From contig CALRTC020000002.1 in NCBI GenBank assembly GCA_943371025.1, forward strand, positions 186,001 through 250,000: DNA of 64,000 bases, read 5' to 3'. Every line of letters starts with the position of its first letter. Positions within the stretch are counted from its first letter, which is position 1. This DNA comes from Niveispirillum sp943371025. GTDB lineage: Bacteria > Pseudomonadota > Alphaproteobacteria > Azospirillales > Azospirillaceae. Below the pieces are notes generated by a model. It worked only from the letters and a program-made list of their open reading frames with translations. It was not told the origin of the DNA and ran no database searches. The translations under genes and the position numbers were made by a program. Below, one piece after another: positions 1-8,269 of the stretch.

Positions 1-1
1 C

Positions 2-163
2 CAGCCGACCATCGGCGGCCTGTCCATCCTGGCGGCCCTGGGCTATCTGGATTTCCGTTTCGGTCATGAACATTGGCGCACAGGGCGCTCCGCCCTGGCC
101 CACTGGTTTGAAACGCTATCGAAACGGACGAGTTTCCTGGCTACCCTTCCGCCAACGGAATGA
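2..163 (+). CDS. Glutathione S-transferase family protein, C-terminal fragment
   Basis: The open frame enters from the left edge of the window and ends at a TGA at 161-163, giving 53 residues. The peptide begins QPTIGGLSILAALGYLDFRF and goes on to a Trp/Arg-rich helix and a terminal 'RTSFLATLPP' segment. This is the usual end of the all-helical C-terminal domain of GST proteins, where a conserved Asp follows 'ALGYL'. The N-terminal thioredoxin fold and catalytic residue lie outside the window, so the GST class and substrate cannot be judged. The stop codon overlaps the ATG of the following cupin gene (ATGA), which suggests translational coupling. Confidence 0.8.
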   Translation, partial: QPTIGGLSILAALGYLDFRFGHEHWRTGRSALAHWFETLSKRTSFLATLPPTE

Positions 164-615
164 AGATGGACATGTTGACGCCGGATCAGATCATCGACCT
201 GCTGGGTATGAAGCCCCACCCGGAAGGGGGCCATTATGTGGAAACCTTCCGGGCTGCGGCGCAAGGCGGCGGCAGGGCGGCGCATACGGCCATCTATTTC
301 CTGCTGCGGGCGGGGGAGTGCTCGCACTGGCACCGGGTGCTGGACGCGGATGAGATCTGGCATTTCCATGCCGGATCACCCTTGGCGTTGCGCCTGTCGG
401 CCGATGGGCGGGAAAGCGAAACCCGGTATCTGGGCGCCGATCTGGCCGCCGGTCAGCGGCCCCAGATCCTGGTCCCGGCCGGCCATTGGCAGGCAGCATC
501 CAGCCTGGGGGGCTGGACCCTGGTCGGCTGCACCGTGGTCCCGGGCTTCGAATTCTCGAAGTTCGAAATGGCGCCGCCGGGATGGGAACCGGGGTCCCCG
601 GTTCTCTTCGCTTAA
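160..615 (+). CDS. Cupin superfamily (DUF985) protein
   Basis: This 151-residue protein matches the DUF985/Cupin_5 family in length and motifs. 'PHPEGGHYVETF' lies near residue 20, 'SHWHRVLDADEIWHFHAG' near 60-80 supplies the His/Glu metal-site pattern of cupins, and 'VPAGHWQAA' near 110 and 'GCTVVPGFEFSKFEM' near the end are typical. The fold is a single beta-barrel; the family's reaction is not settled. The start is fixed by the ATGA overlap with the upstream GST. Its TAA shares bases with the TAA of gpsA on the other strand, so the two genes converge with no spacer. Confidence 0.85.
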   Translation: MKMDMLTPDQIIDLLGMKPHPEGGHYVETFRAAAQGGGRAAHTAIYFLLRAGECSHWHRVLDADEIWHFHAGSPLALRLSADGRESETRYLGADLAAGQRPQILVPAGHWQAASSLGGWTLVGCTVVPGFEFSKFEMAPPGWEPGSPVLFA

Positions 616-1604
616 ACCGTCTCCGTCTTGAACGGCCTTGTCATCAGCGCGTCGATGATATCGTCCAGCTGCGCGCCATGGTTCAGCAGGGCATCGACCG
701 CCTGGCACAGCGGCATGTCCACGCCCTTGGCCGCCGCCAGTTTGGTGACGGCGCGGGCGGTATAGACGCCTTCGGCCACCGACCGCCGCTCGCCCAGCAC
801 GTCTTCCAGCGTGCGGCCCTGGCCCAGGGCCGCACCCAGCGACATGTTGCGCGATTGCAGGGATGAACAGGTCAAGGTCAGGTCACCCAGACCCGACAGG
901 CCCATCAGCGTTTCGGCCCGTGCGCCCAGCCGTGCGCCCAGGCGGGCGATCTCCGCCAGGCCGCGGGTAATCAGGGCGGCGCGGGCATTGTCGCCCAGAT
1001 GGCGGCCATGGACGATGCCGCAGGCGATGGCCAGCACATTCTTCACGGCCCCGCCCACCTGCGCCCCGATCAGATCGTCGGACAGATAGGGGCGGAAGGT
1101 GCGCCCGCCCAGGGCAGCCAACAGCTTCTGGCCCAGCCCCGTGTCGCGGATGGCCAGCGTCACGGCTGTGGGCAGGCCCTTGGCCACTTCCGCCGCGAAT
1201 GTGGGGCCGGACAGCACCGCCAGCGGATGGTCACCCAGTTCCGCCTCCGCCGCCTCGCTCATCAGGCAGCCTGTATCGATCTCGATGCCCTTGGCGCAGA
1301 TGACCAGCGGCACGCCCGGCTTCAGGTCGGGTTTCAGCGTGCGGCAGGCGGCGCGCAGATGCTGGGCCGGGGTGACCAGCAGGATGGCGTCGGCGTCGGC
1401 CGCTTCCGACAAGTCCGCCGTTGCCCGGATGGCCCGGTCCAGCGCGATGCCGGGCAGGAACAGGCTGTTCTCTTGCCGGCTGTTCACGCTTTCCACCACG
1501 TCGGCCTCGCGGGCCTGCAACACCACCTCGGCCCCGGCGCGCGCCGCCGCCATGGCCAATGCCGTGCCCCAGGCTCCCGCCCCGATCACACCGATGCGCC
1601 GCAT
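612..1604 (-). CDS. gpsA: Glycerol-3-phosphate dehydrogenase [NAD(P)+]
   Basis: GpsA reduces dihydroxyacetone phosphate to sn-glycerol 3-phosphate in the cytoplasm and so supplies the backbone for phospholipids. The 330-residue product opens with the dinucleotide-binding motif GAGAWG (residues 8-13). It has 'CAKGIE' around 103-108 and the catalytic-lysine helix 'GGAVKNVLAIACGI' with Lys188, and the 'LSGLGDLTLTC' segment follows. Length is normal for the family. The open frame continues 66 codons upstream, but the ATG at 1602-1604 has a purine-rich ribosome site (GAGGGGAAC) and begins directly with MRRIGVIG. A terminator at about 1.7 kb separates it from the upstream gene, so it is probably a single-gene unit. 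Confidence 0.95.
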   Translation of the reverse strand: MRRIGVIGAGAWGTALAMAAARAGAEVVLQAREADVVESVNSRQENSLFLPGIALDRAIRATADLSEAADADAILLVTPAQHLRAACRTLKPDLKPGVPLVICAKGIEIDTGCLMSEAAEAELGDHPLAVLSGPTFAAEVAKGLPTAVTLAIRDTGLGQKLLAALGGRTFRPYLSDDLIGAQVGGAVKNVLAIACGIVHGRHLGDNARAALITRGLAEIARLGARLGARAETLMGLSGLGDLTLTCSSLQSRNMSLGAALGQGRTLEDVLGERRSVAEGVYTARAVTKLAAAKGVDMPLCQAVDALLNHGAQLDDIIDALMTRPFKTETV

Positions 1605-1681
1605 GGGTCCGTTCCCCTCTTCCAATACTTCATCCGGGGCATGGCAGCGCCCGTTCCTGCACAGGCTTAGCGCGCGGACAG

Positions 1682-1724
1682 ACAAAAATAAACAGGGCCG
1701 GGCGACATCGGCCGCCCGGCCCTG
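1682..1724 (-). terminator. Intrinsic terminator of the 1748-2284 gene
   Basis: A perfect 12-bp inverted repeat (1693-1704 with 1713-1724, 8-base loop) is very GC-rich. On the minus strand it is followed by a T-rich run (1682-1692). It lies just after the stop of the secreted repeat protein and ahead of gpsA, so it should end that transcript. Confidence 0.85.
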
Positions 1725-1747
1725 GCTTTGACGCAGGATGCCGCCCC

Positions 1748-2284
1748 TTACTGCTGTGCGGCAGAGGCCTGGATCTGGCAGTTCTGGCCGCGGGTTTCGC
1801 ATTGCTGCAGGGCGGCGGCACGCGCCTCCTCCTCGCTGTCGCGCACGACCCAGCCAAAGGCGCCGTCATCCGACATGGCCAGGGCCTTGGCCCCCTGGGC
1901 CTTCTCATAATCGGCCAGGACCTCTCCCTTAAGGTCGGCGGCGTCGATATGGTTGCGGGCCACCTCGCCCAAGGCGGTGCCGCCGGCCACCGCCTGGCCA
2001 TCGACGGAGATGACGCGGCAGGTTTCGACCGACACCTCGGCGCACCGCGTCAGGGCGGCCACGCGCGCCTCGCTGCTGTCCACGCCGGAACTGTAGCCCA
2101 CGGCACCGTCATCGGCGATGGCCAGCGCCTTATGGCCCGGCAGCTTCTCATAGAATGCGATGGCCTCCTGGCCCACGCCGCTGAGATTGTCCAATGCCTT
2201 GTCCGGCGCGCTGGCGGCCAGGGCCAGCACGGGCAGGGCCAGGGTGATGGCCGCGGCGGTCAGAGCGGTCTTGATGGTCTTCAT
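1748..2284 (-). CDS. Secreted protein with two tandem Cys-containing repeats
   Basis: The 178-residue protein starts at an ATG with a strong GAGGAGG ribosome site. Residues 1-23 form a signal peptide (MKTIKTALTA... then a hydrophobic stretch ending LALAAS). The mature part holds two related units of about 60 residues, each built as 'KALA(I/M)(A/S)DDGA(V/F)G' followed by an Ala/Glu helix and a paired-Cys segment (RCAEVSVETC and QCETRGQNC). The Cys pairs could form disulfides in the periplasm. The repeats resemble DUF4189-like small secreted domains, but I cannot name a function. It is divergent from the GST gene that follows. Confidence 0.7.
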   Translation of the reverse strand: MKTIKTALTAAAITLALPVLALAASAPDKALDNLSGVGQEAIAFYEKLPGHKALAIADDGAVGYSSGVDSSEARVAALTRCAEVSVETCRVISVDGQAVAGGTALGEVARNHIDAADLKGEVLADYEKAQGAKALAMSDDGAFGWVVRDSEEEARAAALQQCETRGQNCQIQASAAQQ

Positions 2285-2505
2285 TGCTGCCTCCTCGCTT
2301 CTCGGACCAGGCCGCCCGGTGTCGGGCGGCGTCAACAGCCCAACATCAGGCGGATGGCTGGGTTCCCGGCCCGGTGTCGATGTCATGAAATCACCTTGCT
2401 TTGGCCGGATTGGCCTAAATCCTGCCACCGCTGCGCCATTGGCAGAGGGCCGGCCGACGGGCATGATGGGTGTTCATCCGCAATAAGAGCGGGGAGGGGG
2501 TGACC

Positions 2506-3117
2506 ATGCGCCTGTTCGACGATGCCATCGCACCAACACCGCGCCGCGTGCGCATGTTCCTGGCCGAGAAGGGGGTGGAGATCGACCGGGTGCCGGTCAC
2601 CATCGGCAAGGGGGAACATCTGTCCCCCGATTACCGGGCCAAGGTGCCCAGCGGCCGGGTGCCGGCCCTGGAACTGGACGATGGCACGGTGATCAGCGAA
2701 AGCGTCGCCATCTGCCGCTATATCGAGGAACTGCATCCCGAACCCAATCTGATGGGCCGTGACGCCAAGGAACGCGCCCTGATCGAGATGTGGCAGCGGC
2801 GGATGGAGTTCGAGCTGCTGCTGCCCTTTGCCGGCGTCTTCCGCCATACCCACCCCAAGATGGCGGCCCTGGAACAGCAGGTGCCTGCCTATGCGGAGGT
2901 GCAGAAGCCGCAGGCGGAAAAACGGCTGGCCCGGCTGGACCGCGACCTGTCGCTGACCCGGTACGTGGCCGGGGACCGGTTCACGATTGCCGACATCACG
3001 GCCTTCACCACCCTCACTTTCTTCCCACGCCTGTGTGGTATCAGCATCGATGACCGTTATCCGCATGTGCGTCGCTGGCTGGATGACGTATCGGCACGGC
3101 CGTCGGCGGCGGCGTGA
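2506..3117 (+). CDS. Glutathione S-transferase family protein
   Basis: The 203-residue product has the two-domain GST layout. The thioredoxin-like N-terminal domain covers roughly residues 1-80, with the glutathione-binding 'VPALELDDGTVISESVAICRYIEE' region where the Glu-Ser pair contacts the peptide. The helical C-terminal domain ends with 'GDRFTIADITAFTTL', the conserved N-capping Asp motif. The ATG at 2506 follows a GGGAGGGGG ribosome site; an in-frame ATG 12 codons upstream lacks one. The enzyme class is not clear from sequence. It is monocistronic, and the next gene has its own promoter-like sequence. Confidence 0.85.
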   Translation: MRLFDDAIAPTPRRVRMFLAEKGVEIDRVPVTIGKGEHLSPDYRAKVPSGRVPALELDDGTVISESVAICRYIEELHPEPNLMGRDAKERALIEMWQRRMEFELLLPFAGVFRHTHPKMAALEQQVPAYAEVQKPQAEKRLARLDRDLSLTRYVAGDRFTIADITAFTTLTFFPRLCGISIDDRYPHVRRWLDDVSARPSAAA

Positions 3118-3141
3118 ACAATCCTATCCGGGTATCTCCAT

Positions 3142-3170
3142 CGGACAGGTTGTTGAAATGCGGCCATAAT
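3142..3170 (+). promoter_or_regulatory. Candidate sigma-70 promoter of the carboxypeptidase gene
   Basis: CGGACA (3142-3147) and CATAAT (3165-3170) are separated by 17 bases and lie about 110 bases before the D,D-carboxypeptidase start. A 10-bp inverted repeat (3181-3190 with 3224-3233) would sit at the very 5' end of the resulting transcript. Confidence 0.4.
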
Positions 3171-3281
3171 TCGGCTTTGGTAAAGGCGATTTCTCAACGA
3201 CTTCCTGCTAGACATTGATAATCATCGCCTTTAGCTTGGCGACAACGCGGGACGTTTTTCAGGTCGAAGGGGGATTGGGGC

Positions 3282-4541
3282 ATGGCATTGACGACCATCT
3301 GGCGGCGATCGGCTACCTCGTCCAAGCGGCTGGTTACGGCCGCCGCGCTTGCCGCCCTGGTCGCCATCGCCTCGCCCCTGGCAGCCCTTGCCAAATACGC
3401 TTCCATCGTCATCGACGCCAAGACGGGCGAAGTGCTGCACGAAGCCAGCGCGGATACGCGCAACTTCCCCGCCAGCATGACCAAGATGATGACCCTGCAT
3501 CTGGCCTTCGATGCCCTGGATGCCGGCAAGCTGCGCCTTAACCAGACTTTGCCCGTGTCGCGCCATGCCTCCTCGATGGAACCCAGCAAGCTGGGTCTGC
3601 AGCCGGGTGACACGATCACGGCCGAACAATGCATCCTGGCCCTGGTGACGAAGTCGGCCAATGACTGCGCCGTTGTCCTGGCCGAAGCCCTGGGCGGCAG
3701 CGAGCCGAATTTTGCCCGCATGATGACGGAGCGTGCGCGGCAGCTGGGCATGACGCGGACCACCTTCCGCAATGCCTCGGGCCTGCCCAATGCCGGCCAG
3801 CTGTCCACCGCGCGGGATTTTGCCCGTCTGGCGCAGAGCCTGATCTATGACCACGCGAAATACTATCCGTACTTCGCGACACGCAGCTTCACCTACAAGG
3901 GTGGGGTGAATATCAACCATAACCGTCTGATGACGCGCTATGACGGCATGGACGGTCTGAAGACCGGTTATATCCGGGCTTCCGGTTTCAATCTGGCCGC
4001 ATCGGCCGTGCGTGACGGACGGCGACTGATCGGCGTCGTGTTCGGTGGCCAGACCGGGACCTGGCGCGACAATCACATGGCTGATCTGCTGGACGATGCC
4101 TTCACCGGCAAGCGGGTGGCCCCGATGCTAGTCGCTTCCAACCAGTCGAAGCCCGCCAAGGGCAAGGCGCGCAAGCCGGCACCGGCAGCCGATGAAGGCG
4201 TGGTCGCCGCCGTGTCCAGCAGCATTGTCGGCACCGCCAATGCCGCCCCGGTTCAGGCCAGCGTTGCCGCCGCCCCGCGTGCGGCCGGGGGCTGGGCCAT
4301 CCAGGTCGGCGCCTATAATGACAAGTCGTTGGGCCAGCGCGCCGTCAGCCAGGCCACACAGCGGGCCGGCACGCTGCTGGACAATGCCACACCGCAGGTG
4401 ATGGAAGTGTCCACGTCCAAGGGTTTGCTCTACCGCGCCCGACTGGTCGGGCTGGATGAAAAGACGGCCCGCCGTGCCTGCGCGCAACTGGCCAAGTCTG
4501 GCCAGAACTGCCTGACCCTGCCGCCGTCGGCCGGTCTCTGA
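3282..4541 (+). CDS. D-alanyl-D-alanine carboxypeptidase (peptidase S11) with SPOR domain
   Basis: This penicillin-binding protein trims the terminal D-Ala from peptidoglycan stem peptides in the periplasm. The 419-residue protein has a signal peptide (residues 1-37, ending LAALA). It carries all three active-site motifs of the S11 family: SMTK (Ser65, Lys68), SAN (125-127) and KTG (227-229). Residues 335-415 form a SPOR domain beginning 'GWAIQVGAYNDKSLGQRAV', which binds denuded glycan at division sites. This is a common architecture in alphaproteobacteria. An Ala/Lys/Pro-rich linker joins the two parts. The ATG follows an AAGGGGGA site. A palindrome with a short T run ends the gene at about 4.6 kb. 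Confidence 0.93.
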   Translation: MALTTIWRRSATSSKRLVTAAALAALVAIASPLAALAKYASIVIDAKTGEVLHEASADTRNFPASMTKMMTLHLAFDALDAGKLRLNQTLPVSRHASSMEPSKLGLQPGDTITAEQCILALVTKSANDCAVVLAEALGGSEPNFARMMTERARQLGMTRTTFRNASGLPNAGQLSTARDFARLAQSLIYDHAKYYPYFATRSFTYKGGVNINHNRLMTRYDGMDGLKTGYIRASGFNLAASAVRDGRRLIGVVFGGQTGTWRDNHMADLLDDAFTGKRVAPMLVASNQSKPAKGKARKPAPAADEGVVAAVSSSIVGTANAAPVQASVAAAPRAAGGWAIQVGAYNDKSLGQRAVSQATQRAGTLLDNATPQVMEVSTSKGLLYRARLVGLDEKTARRACAQLAKSGQNCLTLPPSAGL

Positions 4542-4574
4542 CCTGGACAGGCCCCATTCGACATCCTGTGCGGC

Positions 4575-4603
4575 ACGGCCCGTCCCCATGACGGGCCGTT
4601 TGC
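4575..4603 (+). terminator. Probable intrinsic terminator after the carboxypeptidase gene
   Basis: A perfect 10-bp stem, ACGGCCCGTC (4575-4584) with its complement at 4590-4599, has a 5-base loop and is followed by TTTGCATTTG. The T run is weak, so termination may be partial. Confidence 0.65.
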
Positions 4604-4664
4604 ATTTGTTGCGCTGTAATCGATGTCTTTTTGTCCCATTGGCGTACCGTTCCCCGCTTGCCCG

Positions 4665-4694
4665 TTGACGCGGCCGGGCTTTGGTCCGTAAAAG
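4665..4694 (+). promoter_or_regulatory. Candidate promoter of the response-regulator gene
   Basis: TTGACG (4665-4670) is followed 18 bases later by TAAAAG (4689-4694), about 90 bases before the regulator's start codon. Confidence 0.35.
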
Positions 4695-4781
4695 CTGCAA
4701 TGTTGTTAACCATATGCAGTTCCCCGCCTGTCGGCGGGATCAGGCCCCCGCGGGCGAATGACGGGTGGCGAGGATTGGGGA

Positions 4782-5510
4782 ATGGATCGGGTGCAGACCA
4801 TTGCGGTCATCGAGGATGAGGTCGATCTTCGTCAACTCCTGACCGGATTCCTGGACAGTCATGGTTATCGGGTTGTCGCGGCCCCGGATTGGGCGACCTT
4901 CCGCCAACAACTGGCTGTGCAGGAGCCGGATCTGGTCATCCTGGATATCGGGCTTCCCGATGCCAGCGGCTATGAGATCATGCAATGGCTGCGTGAACGG
5001 CCGGCCGGCGGTCCCTCCATCATCATCGTCACCGGCGCCAGCAGCCCGCAGGACCGTTCCATGGGGCTGGATCGCGGCGCCGATGATTATGTCTGCAAGC
5101 CGTTCGATCTGGGTGAACTGCTGTCGCGGGTCCGGGCCGTCCTGCGCCGGACGGCACCGGCTAAGACCGCCGGCGGCAGCGCCGGGCAGGACCTGCATCT
5201 GCGCTTCGGCCCCTGGCTGCTGAAACGGGATGAACGTGTCCTGATCCATGAGGCTGAACAGCGCGTCGTCGATCTGACGGCCATGGAATTCGATCTGCTG
5301 CTGGTCATGGTGCAGCGGCCGCATCAGGTCCTGTCGCGGGAGGATCTGCTGCACCTGGCCCATACCCGCCGCGCCGACCCGTTCGACCGGGCCATTGATG
5401 TGCGTATCACGCGCCTGCGCAAGAAGCTGGAAATCAACCCCGCGCATCCCGGCTATATCCGGACCATCCGCGGCTGCGGCTATCTGTTCGATCCCGACGG
5501 CACGGTTTAA
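4782..5510 (+). CDS. OmpR/PhoB-family response regulator
   Basis: The 242-residue protein joins a receiver domain (about 1-120) to a winged-helix DNA-binding domain (about 135-240). The receiver has the acidic pair in 'VIEDEVD', the phosphoacceptor Asp55 in 'LVILDIGLPDASG' and Lys106 in 'DDYVCKPFDLGELL'. The effector domain ends with the usual 'VDVRITRLRKKLE...IRTIRGCGYLF' type sequence (here 'AIDVRITRLRKKLE'). I chose the ATG at 4782 because GAGG lies 8 bases upstream; an ATG at 4758 has no ribosome site. No cognate kinase is adjacent. Its stop overlaps the convergent antiporter gene by four bases. Confidence 0.9.
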   Translation: MDRVQTIAVIEDEVDLRQLLTGFLDSHGYRVVAAPDWATFRQQLAVQEPDLVILDIGLPDASGYEIMQWLRERPAGGPSIIIVTGASSPQDRSMGLDRGADDYVCKPFDLGELLSRVRAVLRRTAPAKTAGGSAGQDLHLRFGPWLLKRDERVLIHEAEQRVVDLTAMEFDLLLVMVQRPHQVLSREDLLHLAHTRRADPFDRAIDVRITRLRKKLEINPAHPGYIRTIRGCGYLFDPDGTV

Positions 5511-6808
5511 GGCTTGTTGCGCCCCAGCCGCCGGACCGCATCCACGGCCACGGCTGCCGCGTGCAGGGCCGCCGTGGCCGCCCGGTTGATGATGGCGATT
5601 TCCCCGCGATAGATCTGGGCCAGGGCGGCCCGCATGCTGCCGATGCCGTTTTCGGCCAGGGTGTGGAAGCGCCGGGCGCTGACCAGCCAGATGGGGCTGA
5701 ACAGCCAGGACAGCGCGATCACGGTCACCGCCAGCTGGTGTGCCTGGGCGTCAATGGCGGCGATCGACAGGCCGGCGGCCGACAGCACGAAGCTGAATTC
5801 GCCCAGGCCGCCCATGATGACCCCGGCGGGAAAGGCCCGTTCCCACGGCTCGCCCAGCAGGTGCAGGGTGGCGACGTTGATGGCCGACTTCACGGCCGTC
5901 ACCGCGAACAGGACCAGCAGCACTTCCGCCAGGTTCCGCCAGACGAAGCCCAGATCGATCATCAGGCCGATGGACAGGAAGAAGACGACGATCAGGACCG
6001 ACTGGATGGGGCGCGTGGCCCGCAGCGACAGGGCGCGGCCGTCAGAATTGCCCAGCATGAAGCCGGCGATAAAGGCGCCGAATGCCGCCGACAGGCCGAC
6101 GACGCCCGTGGCCGCCGCCATGGTGAAGCAGAAGGCCAGTGCCGCCAGGGGAATGACCTCTTGGTTGCGCTTGAACCACTCGCCATGGGGGACGGTCAGC
6201 CGGTCATGGCGGGACAGGAACCAGACCAGCCCGCCCAGGGCCGCCATGGCCGCCCCCAGCTTGGCCAGCACGGCGACCGACAGGCCACCACCGCTGCCCA
6301 TGCCGTTGGTGATCAGCAGCAGGGGCACGAAGGCCAGATCCTGCGCGATCAACACGCCGACGGTGACGCGTCCCGTCTCTGTCTTCAGTTCCCCCACATC
6401 CTCCAGCATCTTGATGGCGACGGCGGTGCCGGACAGGGCCATGATGAAGCCCATGACGATGGCGCGCGGCCAGGGCCAGCCCAGCAGCAATCCGGCCAGC
6501 CCGGTAACGGCCAGCGACAGGCCGATCTGGCAGGCCACGGCCCCCAGCGCCAGTTTCCACACGGCCTGGAATGCCTTCACCGACAGTTCCATGCCGACCA
6601 GGAACAGCAGCATCAGCACGCCCAGTTCGGCCAGCGTCTGGATGCCGTCCGACGTCTCCACCAGGCCAAAGCCGCCCGGCCCCAGCACAATGCCGGCCAC
6701 GATATAGCCGACAATGGCCGGTTGCCGCAGGCGCGACAGCACCAGACCGCACAACAGGGCGACGGAGGTGACGATGGCGATACCGGTCAGGTCGAAATGA
6801 TGCTGCAC
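5507..6808 (-). CDS. CPA2-family monovalent cation:proton antiporter (KefB/YbaL-like)
   Basis: The 433-residue protein has about 12 hydrophobic segments and the start of the Na+/H+ exchanger domain, including 'LRQPAIVGYIVAGIVLGPGGFGL' near residues 27-50. 'LAELGVLMLLFLVGMELS' and 'GFIMALSGTAVAIKMLED' follow and are typical of the KefB branch. It would exchange K+ or Na+ for H+ across the inner membrane. The TrkA-N nucleotide-binding domain common in KefB proteins is absent, so this is the short form. Translation appears to start at GTG (6806-6808), because no ATG precedes the first membrane segment. Confidence 0.85.
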   Translation of the reverse strand: MQHHFDLTGIAIVTSVALLCGLVLSRLRQPAIVGYIVAGIVLGPGGFGLVETSDGIQTLAELGVLMLLFLVGMELSVKAFQAVWKLALGAVACQIGLSLAVTGLAGLLLGWPWPRAIVMGFIMALSGTAVAIKMLEDVGELKTETGRVTVGVLIAQDLAFVPLLLITNGMGSGGGLSVAVLAKLGAAMAALGGLVWFLSRHDRLTVPHGEWFKRNQEVIPLAALAFCFTMAAATGVVGLSAAFGAFIAGFMLGNSDGRALSLRATRPIQSVLIVVFFLSIGLMIDLGFVWRNLAEVLLVLFAVTAVKSAINVATLHLLGEPWERAFPAGVIMGGLGEFSFVLSAAGLSIAAIDAQAHQLAVTVIALSWLFSPIWLVSARRFHTLAENGIGSMRAALAQIYRGEIAIINRAATAALHAAAVAVDAVRRLGRNKP

Positions 6809-6921
6809 CCGTGTGTGACCCTGGGTTCCGGGAAAGGCTGGCAGCGATTGTCACCATCCGGTTGCCGCACCGCAACCATCAATCGTCGTCCCGTGGGTCC
6901 GATTACAGGAATGGGACAGGG

Positions 6922-7653
6922 TCAGTCGGCCAATTCCCAGTCGACGGTGGACACGACGCGGACGGTCTTGTCCACCTCCTTGCCCTCAAAGCTGCCTGGC
7001 ACCTCATTGCGGGCCTGGATCTGGAACACGCCTTGATTGGCGCGGCGGATGGCGCCCAGATGCGTGCCGCTGTCGGCCGCGAATTGTTGGGCGGCGGCGC
7101 GGGCATTCTTCGTCGCCTCCGCGATCATGGCGGTCTTGATATCGTTCAGCTTGGTGAAGGCGAAGGTGGGGCCATTGCCCGACCCGCTGCCATCGCCGGC
7201 CAGCACGACGCCCTGGTCCAGCAGCGTTGCCATGTTCTGGCTGGCCTTGACCACCGCGTCGACATCATTGGTGCGCAGCACCAGGGTGCGGGTGACGATA
7301 TAGCGACTGTCGACGGGGCCCTGGCGATATTGCTGGGCCAGCAGGTCCACCACCTCCACCCCGCGCGACGCGATGGCGTCGGCATTGATGTTGTAGCGGG
7401 CCAGGAAGGCCAGCACCGTAGCCTCGTCCTTCACGATCTTGGCCTGGGTCTGCGGCAGTTCATTGCCGGTGGCCACGAAGCGCAGCGGCCAGATGGCCAG
7501 ATCGGCGCGCACCTCGCGTTCCGCCAGCCCCTTGACGCTGACCACCCGGTCGGCCAGCCGGAAACGGGCTGTCTGTTGTCCGGCCAGATAGCCGCCAGCG
7601 GCAATGCCCGCGGACAGAAGCAGGGCGGTGGCAAGAATGACGGGGGTGCGCAT
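6922..7653 (-). CDS. SIMPL-domain (DUF541) exported protein
   Basis: The 243-residue product has an N-terminal signal/anchor segment (residues 1-25, 'VILATALLLSAGIAAGGYLAG') followed by the SIMPL domain ('VVSVKGLAEREVRADLAIWPLRF'). Members of this family are periplasmic or inner-membrane proteins with a BON-like fold and poorly known roles in stress or outer-membrane maintenance. I favour the second of two ATG codons because GAGG lies 8 bases before it and only 2 bases before the first. It is the last gene of a minus-strand run that begins with the DGPF and ECF42 genes, 67 bases below the VOC gene. Confidence 0.82.
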   Translation of the reverse strand: MRTPVILATALLLSAGIAAGGYLAGQQTARFRLADRVVSVKGLAEREVRADLAIWPLRFVATGNELPQTQAKIVKDEATVLAFLARYNINADAIASRGVEVVDLLAQQYRQGPVDSRYIVTRTLVLRTNDVDAVVKASQNMATLLDQGVVLAGDGSGSGNGPTFAFTKLNDIKTAMIAEATKNARAAAQQFAADSGTHLGAIRRANQGVFQIQARNEVPGSFEGKEVDKTVRVVSTVDWELAD

Positions 7654-7720
7654 GGTCATGGCCTCGGATCGGGGCAGGGAAGCCCCGATCCTCCGCCACG
7701 ATCATGTCAGTCGCAAGGCG

Positions 7721-8185
7721 TCACGCCGGGGCCGTTCCGGGTGCACACATTTCGACCACGGCGCCCGGCTTGCTGGGCGTGGACAGGGACCAGAGATGAC
7801 CGAACGGGTCGCGCACCTGACCATAGCGGTCGCCCCAGAACATGTCGGCCGGCGGCATCACCGCTTCGGCCCCGGCGGCCACGGCCTGGGCGAAGGTCGC
7901 GTCCACGTCCGGCACGGCCATGTGCAGGGTCACTGGTGCGCGTTTGGGAAATTCCGTGGCCTGACCGCCGCAGAAATCCGGGAAATCGTCGCACAGCATC
8001 AGCGGGCCGCCATTGACCAGAAGCTGGGCATGCATCAGCCGCTCGCCATCCTGTGCCGGCATTTCCATGATCTTGGTGGCGCCAAAGGCGGCGATGTAGA
8101 ACTCAATGGCCTTGCGGGCCCCGTTCACGATCAGGTGGGGAATGACGCCCGTGGTGTTGTGCACGGTATCGGTTTGCGCCGTCAT
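7721..8185 (-). CDS. VOC-family (glyoxalase/PhnB-like) protein
   Basis: The 154-residue protein shows the PhnB-like paired beta-alpha-beta-beta-beta units: 'VIPHLIVNGARKAIEFYIAAFGA' near residues 14-36, 'MHAQLLVNGGPLMLCDDF' near 50-70, and 'VRDPFGHLWSLST' near 130. Members are found as unknown dioxygenase- or glyoxalase-like proteins. The start has a strong GGAGGAAG site. The gene follows the ECF42 sigma gene by 84 bases on the same strand. VOC proteins are recurrent neighbours of ECF42/DGPF genes, so it is probably part of that regulon. The substrate is unknown. Confidence 0.85.
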   Translation of the reverse strand: MTAQTDTVHNTTGVIPHLIVNGARKAIEFYIAAFGATKIMEMPAQDGERLMHAQLLVNGGPLMLCDDFPDFCGGQATEFPKRAPVTLHMAVPDVDATFAQAVAAGAEAVMPPADMFWGDRYGQVRDPFGHLWSLSTPSKPGAVVEMCAPGTAPA

Positions 8186-8269
8186 GGCTTCCTCCGGTCG
8201 GTTTGGTGAATGAACGATAACCCAAGGACGGGCGACGCGGGTTCGTTCCGACAGGGACTCCCGAAAAAT

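Noticed and set aside
1605..1802. An N-terminal extension of gpsA upstream of 1604.
   Set aside because: The 66 codons have no conserved sequence, include the terminator of the upstream gene, and a good ribosome site precedes 1604.
5561..7036. A 491-codon open frame opposite the antiporter gene.
   Set aside because: It is rich in Gln, His, Gly and Arg in the way expected for the reverse frame of a GC-rich gene; no family is recognisable.
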